Shown here piece after piece: positions 8,601-11,043 of a stretch of 11,043 nucleotides of DNA. Position numbers and translations under genes: made by a program. The notes beneath the pieces are model-generated. The model had not been told where the DNA came from. It searched no databases and saw nothing but the letters and a program-made list of their open reading frames with translations. Origin of the DNA: Spirogloea muscicola (taxonomy: Eukaryota > Streptophyta > Zygnematophyceae > Spirogloeales > Spirogloeaceae); NCBI GenBank assembly GCA_009602725.1, contig WELB01000024.1, forward strand, positions 183,279 to 194,321. The letters are read 5' to 3'. Numbering within the stretch: the first letter of the stretch is position 1; each line of letters starts with the position of its first letter.

Positions 8601-11043
8601 TCAAGGCCCGAAGTGACTGAGGCCAGCCCGGCCGCCTGCAGATCCTCTGCCTGAGGCTGCTTATGCACGCTTCGGACCTTCTTCGCGACGTGCCGCCGTG
8701 ACCTGGTGGCTGACTGCGGTGAGCAGCCGGGGTCAAAGGCTCCAGACATCAGCGGTGCCTGTGGAGAAGGTGCTGAGGGCGAGGAGGAGGGTGAGGTAGG
8801 TGCCGCCAGAGGAAAGGGCGCTGGCGCTGATGGGCCACCTAAGGCAGGCCCTTGACTAGGCACTGTTGGCTGGGGCGGGCGCGCTGCCGCTGGAGATGGA
8901 GACGCGCTCGCGGATGAGGCTCTAGACGTGCCATCGTTGCTGGGAACATGGAACTCGGGGATGTTGAGGCCAAGCACCGCCGCGCGCTCCAGCGCCGAGC
9001 CTTGATTGCCTGTACGCCAGTTTGGCCGGCTGCCCAGAAGCGGCAGCGGCGGCAAGGCTGCTGACGGCTTTTCTGAAGGTCGCTCGGTGCTGCCCAGAGG
9101 TGGAGGATTGGTGCTGTTGTTATGGTTTCCGCCAAATACGAAAGGGCCAACAGCCGCCAGTGCTGCGTCATGTAGTGCCCTCTCCTCTGAGGTGGCCTTG
9201 GCCGCCACAAGCAGGGCCGAAAATTCATTTGCCAGGCCCTGTGTGATCCCCTTGCTGTCAGAGCCACCAGCCGTTGCACCTACAGCTGAGGCGAGGCTCG
9301 CCGGTCGCCGGTGGGAGTGTACCGCCCTCAAGTCTGTGCTGGAGGCTGGACTCGTGGCGCTGCTTGCCGACTGCGACCCGCCCCGCGACGATGCGCGCTC
9401 CGAGACGGCCTCGGCAATGGCCTCCACAGCACTGACGAGCTCCGCCACGGAGCCTGGTGCAGCCTGCGCCAGGCCCTGGTTGCGCTGCTCGCGGAGCGAC
9501 TTGATTGAGATGAGGCCCTGCCGGCGCGACGGCATGGCGCCCGCTGTGGTTGCTGGTGTTGGTGACGCCACAACTGCCACAGGAGCAACCACTCTCGCAG
9601 AGGTTGACTTTGTCGTCTCCGGACGCTGCTGAGAGAGGAGGGTCCCAAAAATGGACGGCGGAAGGGGATCTGACTGCTGACTGCTGCGCGAAGACCGCGG
9701 CCCTGGTGGCGTTGCGAACGGTGTCGCCATCGTCGATTGTGCTGCAGCTGCACGGGGAGGAGGCAGGCTGGTCGTCGAACGGGAGGGCGGCGGCTCTGCT
9801 AAAGCGTCGCTGTGGCTCAGCGAATACAGGCCCTGTAGCTTGGAGGCGCGGCCAAGGAAGGAGAGCTGCGACGGCGTGGAGGTGGCAGCGTCTGGTCGCG
9901 GGCTCGGCAAGTCCTTGTCGTCTTGAGCCGGCACCGCAGGCTCGGCCACAAATAGATGCGGCGGGAGCTTCCGCGGTGGCCCCACGGGGCCCGGCGCAGT
10001 GTCAGCAGCAGGCGCAGCAGGCGCAGTAGCTGGCAAGCTCGGCATGCTTGCAGAGCGGCCATAGTTAGGCGGGGCTGCCGCTGTCACGGTCGAGCCGACG
10101 GCAGCTCCTTGCTTGGGGACTGGAAATCTGCGGCGGGCCTTGGCCATCTTCCTTGCCGATGGTGGCGAGCCGGTTGCTCGAGTCGTGCCTCCGCCTCCCC
10201 AGTATCCTGGCGGGGGCGGCAGGGGTTGGATGCTGGCATGGTCCTGTGCCGGCGATGAGGCGGCAACGACCTCGCCAGCGGAGGCAGAGGGAGGCCAACC
10301 GACCGACGTGCTCACCATCGGCGTGTACGGGCTGCTCGTCTCGTCGCTGTCAATGTCCATGGGCTCCGCCGGCGCGGTCGACTCCAGGCTTCCACTGTGG
10401 CTCCTAAAGAAGGCTGCCGCGCGCCGCGACCGCAGCAGCGGCACGCCAGCCTGCGGCGGCAGCGCCTTCCCACTCGGCGACTCCAGAGACTCGTGGCCAC
10501 TTGCAGCCATGGCCGCCAACGGCACCAGCTTACGCTGGCCTGCTGCTGTGCCGTTGCTCGTGCCCTCTGCTTCCACGGCGCCGGCAGCGGAGAGGCTGGC
10601 GGCGGCGCTGGCAGATCTCGCGAAGAGCCGCGGCGGCAACGGCATGCTGGGCGCCGGATCGGAGTCCGCCCTCACCAGCGCGGCTGCTTGTGGCGCTGCC
10701 GCCTGGTGGTGGATCGCCAGCTCCGGCTCTCGGCTGGAGCCAGAGCCTGCGCCGAGCTTGCCGTGGGCAGCCGAGGCCGCGACCGGCCCTGCTCCCGCTG
10801 CTCTCGGCAAACTGGGCTGGCCACTGTGGGCGTCGGGCGGGGAGCCCGTGCCGGGCCTGGTCGCTCTTAGCGCGCCCGTCGCCGCCGCCTGCGGCAGGCC
10901 CGGGGGTGCAGCGACGGACGGAGGGCCGGACTGATGGCCGGGCGAGTGCCTGGCAGCCGTCGCCACCGCCACCGCCGCCGCCGCCGCCGGAGGTGCAGCA
11001 TGGTCTGCGGCGCTCGACGGGCCTGGCGGCTGCCAGCCCAGCT
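2579..11043 (-). CDS. TPR + J-domain co-chaperone (plant TPR16/At5g12430-type), 5' partial, 11 visible exons
   Basis: J-domain proteins stimulate the ATPase of Hsp70, and TPR blocks typically bind Hsp70/Hsp90 tails or clients, so this is probably a cytosolic or nuclear co-chaperone. Exons (minus strand): 11043-6090, 5967-5740, 5521-5122, 4992-4778, 4487-4427, 4286-4011, 3811-3573, 3413-3335, 3175-3089, 3027-2827, 2695-2579. All ten introns are GT-AG and phases agree throughout, giving 2284 residues from the first complete codon at 11041. Order: disordered Ala/Ser/Pro-rich region (1-1645), TPR block 1 (about 1648-1925), TPR block 2 (about 1958-2085), J domain (about 2119-2180, HPD at 2147-2149), Arg/Trp/Asn-rich tail. 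The frame is open to the right edge with no in-frame ATG before residue 132, so the start lies outside the window or in an upstream exon. Family match is from memory of plant TPR/DnaJ proteins (shared NRAA, ALGQIADAI, AISRRATL, ALRHHPDK). The N-terminus is far longer than I recall for plant relatives, about 1,100-1,200 residues in total. Confidence 0.9.
2827..3413 (-). other. Exons 8-10: J domain with intact HPD, and basic tail
   Basis: Exon 8 (3413-3335) encodes GIEPSSSSVEIKKAYHRAAL then RHHPDK, so the HPD catalytic tripeptide needed for Hsp70 stimulation is intact at residues 2147-2149. Exon 9 (3175-3089) encodes the helix III/IV part, ERLFKLIGEAYNVLSDPIK. Exon 10 (3027-2827) starts EARFSTAYSLMQKEKYDAAE and ends in an Arg/Gly/Trp/Asn-rich stretch with RGGRRNRERWTQNQWNTY. 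The J domain sits near the C-terminus instead of the N-terminus, the layout known from DNAJC7-like and plant TPR/J proteins. Introns: 3572-3414 (159 nt), 3334-3176 (159 nt), 3088-3028 (61 nt, the shortest). Donors AAG|GTCAGT and AAG|GTGAGT are near consensus. Confidence 0.9.
3573..4286 (-). other. Exons 6-7: second TPR block and start of the J domain
   Basis: Exon 6 (4286-4011) encodes AKGNAAFQAGKHAEAIEHYT followed by a Ser/Asn/Thr-rich insert, then AAVCFANRAAASQALGQIAD and CSRAIALDPKYAK. Exon 7 (3811-3573) continues AISRRATLYEKVRDFGQAG. Together these make three consecutive TPR motifs of the kind found just before the J domain in plant TPR/DnaJ proteins. Exon 7 ends with helix AAEVWEAKERLRRVEEEGK and then SVDYYLIL, the first strand/helix of the J domain. 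The intron between is 4010-3812 (199 nt, phase 0). The exon 7 donor is CCT|GTGGGT at 3573/3572. A nearby GGGTAGC donor was considered, but only CCT|GT restores LILGIEP, the expected J-domain reading. The acceptor of exon 6 (AACAACAG|TGTCAA) lacks a strong pyrimidine tract. Confidence 0.85.
4427..4487 (-). other. Exon 5: small linker exon (61 nt)
   Basis: A short exon between acceptor CATGCAG (4490-4488) and donor TATAAG|GTGGTG (4427/4426). It encodes GDAEMVAEWISCMQAQLQYK and links the two TPR blocks. It is supported by phase (phase 2 in, phase 0 out) and by restoring the frame to exon 6, not by a motif I recognise. Flanking introns are 4777-4488 (290 nt, the longest here) and 4426-4287 (140 nt). 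Skipping it would shift the frame (61 is not a multiple of 3). The exact ends are less certain than for the other exons. Confidence 0.68.
4778..5967 (-). other. Exons 2-4: first TPR block
   Basis: Exon 2 (5967-5740) begins after acceptor CACTGCAG and encodes GNQAYANGDFQKAEEHYTRG, then AAMLCYSNRAATRMGIGRL and DALSDCSEAMAIDPQF, two textbook TPR motifs. Exon 3 (5521-5122) continues with CHLTLGNFEEAEANFQYCL (third TPR), then a less conserved linker and a fourth helical pair (ALRLLNEALVISEHSEAFL). Exon 4 (4992-4778) supplies LRLYEDVVKLCEST and QARHAQGNLEDAIVALEGV, further TPR-like helices. The introns between them are 5739-5522 (218 nt) and 5121-4993 (129 nt). Joins are phase 2, 2 and 0, and each rejoins a conserved TPR sentence without indels (RLRAA-S-CHLTLG; GEALMT-LRLYEDV). 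The block is about 275 residues. The TPR assignment is firm. Which ligand it binds cannot be told from sequence alone. Confidence 0.88.
4993..5121 (-). other. Intron 3: 129 nt, open in the flanking reading frame
   Basis: Donor ACA|GTAAGG (5122/5121) and acceptor TTTGCAG (4999-4993). The intron is phase 0, a multiple of three, and has no stop in the gene's frame, so retention would insert 43 residues (starting VRPHSHSQAC) between GEALMT and LRLYEDV. It is called an intron because removal restores a continuous TPR helix pair, and because the donor and acceptor are strong. Confidence 0.8.
6090..11043 (-). other. Exon 1: giant disordered N-terminal region of the TPR/J protein
   Basis: One open frame of about 1650 codons, residues 1-1650 plus two bases of codon 1651, reaching the window edge. 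It is dominated by Ala, Ser, Pro, Gly and Thr and has no recognisable folded domain until the last residues (DKWRLR), which start the first TPR. Visible short motifs: FVFGG at residues 634-638, FFMFGA at 1353-1358, FQFRAG at 1542-1547 (FG-like); basic clusters KMAKARRRF (nucleotides near 10150-10120) and SRRHVAKKVR (near 8700), which could be nuclear signals; an internal echo PKLRSARAVMG / SKLRSPRLKG near 8400-8330; an acidic stretch with several Asp near 8180-8120. The donor is CTCAG|GTGGGC at 6090/6089. Reading on into intron 1 stops at 6023, so retention would remove all TPR and J domains. Long open frames on the other strand here are explained by the GC-rich composition. Confidence 0.85.
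10961..10990. repeat. GGC/GCG trinucleotide run near the 5' edge of exon 1
   Basis: On the minus strand, CCGGCGGCGGCGGCGGCGGT followed by GGCGGTGGCG encodes PAAAAAVAVA in the gene frame. An out-of-frame ATG just upstream (about 11001) opens a short Arg-rich frame that hits a stop; it is not the gene's start. Confidence 0.75.

Noticed and set aside
10113-10934. Long plus-strand open frame (273 codons) opposite exon 1, with several others at 9006-9632, 7545-8054 and 6442-6981
   Set aside because: They mirror the Ala/Ser/Pro-rich GC-rich exon on the other strand, show no motifs, and overlap each other in several frames. Composition explains them.
10970-10972. GTG at 10972 as a start codon
   Set aside because: The gene is eukaryotic, the frame continues open upstream to the window edge, and no initiation context is visible.
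1-11043. Prokaryotic operon, CRISPR array, tRNA/rRNA genes or defence island
   Set aside because: No spaced direct repeats, no cloverleaf or rRNA sequence noticed, no ribosome binding sites with packed genes. The main gene is clearly spliced.

Overview
The window is eukaryotic nuclear DNA, probably from the green lineage (an alga or early-diverging land plant). About three quarters of it is one large, intron-rich minus-strand gene. The evidence for a eukaryote is ten GT-AG introns of 61-290 nt that rejoin a continuous reading frame with consistent phases, long Ala/Ser/Pro low-complexity coding sequence, and no operon-like packing. The lineage call rests on protein architecture: a disordered N-terminal part, two TPR blocks, a late J domain and a short Trp/Asn-rich tail. 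As far as I recall, this matches the plant TPR/DnaJ co-chaperones of the Arabidopsis At5g12430 (TPR16) and At2g41520 type.

Layout, minus-strand gene: it runs from the right edge (11043) down to a stop at 2579 in 11 visible exons, and the 5' end is cut by the window. Exon 1 (11043-6090) is about 4.95 kb and encodes a giant GC-rich disordered region with FVFGG, FMFGA and FQFRAG motifs and basic clusters. Exons 2-4 carry the first TPR block, exons 6-7 the second, exons 7-10 the J domain (HPD intact, split from the rest by an intron right after HPDK), and exons 10-11 the tail. The spliced product visible here is 2284 residues. The exon structure is my reconstruction by eye from splice sites, phase and family resemblance. 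The last exon (2695-2579) is inferred from a good splice pair and its protein-like translation.

Layout, left 2.5 kb: this part has no intact gene I can support. It holds a GAC/GGC-type trinucleotide tract running into a possible C-terminal coding fragment (3-230), a short 57-bp-period duplication (212-286), and two separate long inverted repeats. The first (722-1135) is a nested fold-back with two near-perfect arm pairs. The second (1234-1707) is an inverted duplication of a coiled-coil-like coding fragment, one copy open and the other broken by a frameshift and a stop. Degenerate coding-like pieces continue to about 2270. This looks like an intergenic zone shaped by transposition or inverted duplication downstream of the chaperone gene.

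I found no CRISPR array, RNA gene, operon or defence-like system. The points most worth following up are the co-chaperone's oversized N-terminus, an intron of 129 nt that is open in frame, the alternative C-terminus, and the two adjacent fold-back structures.
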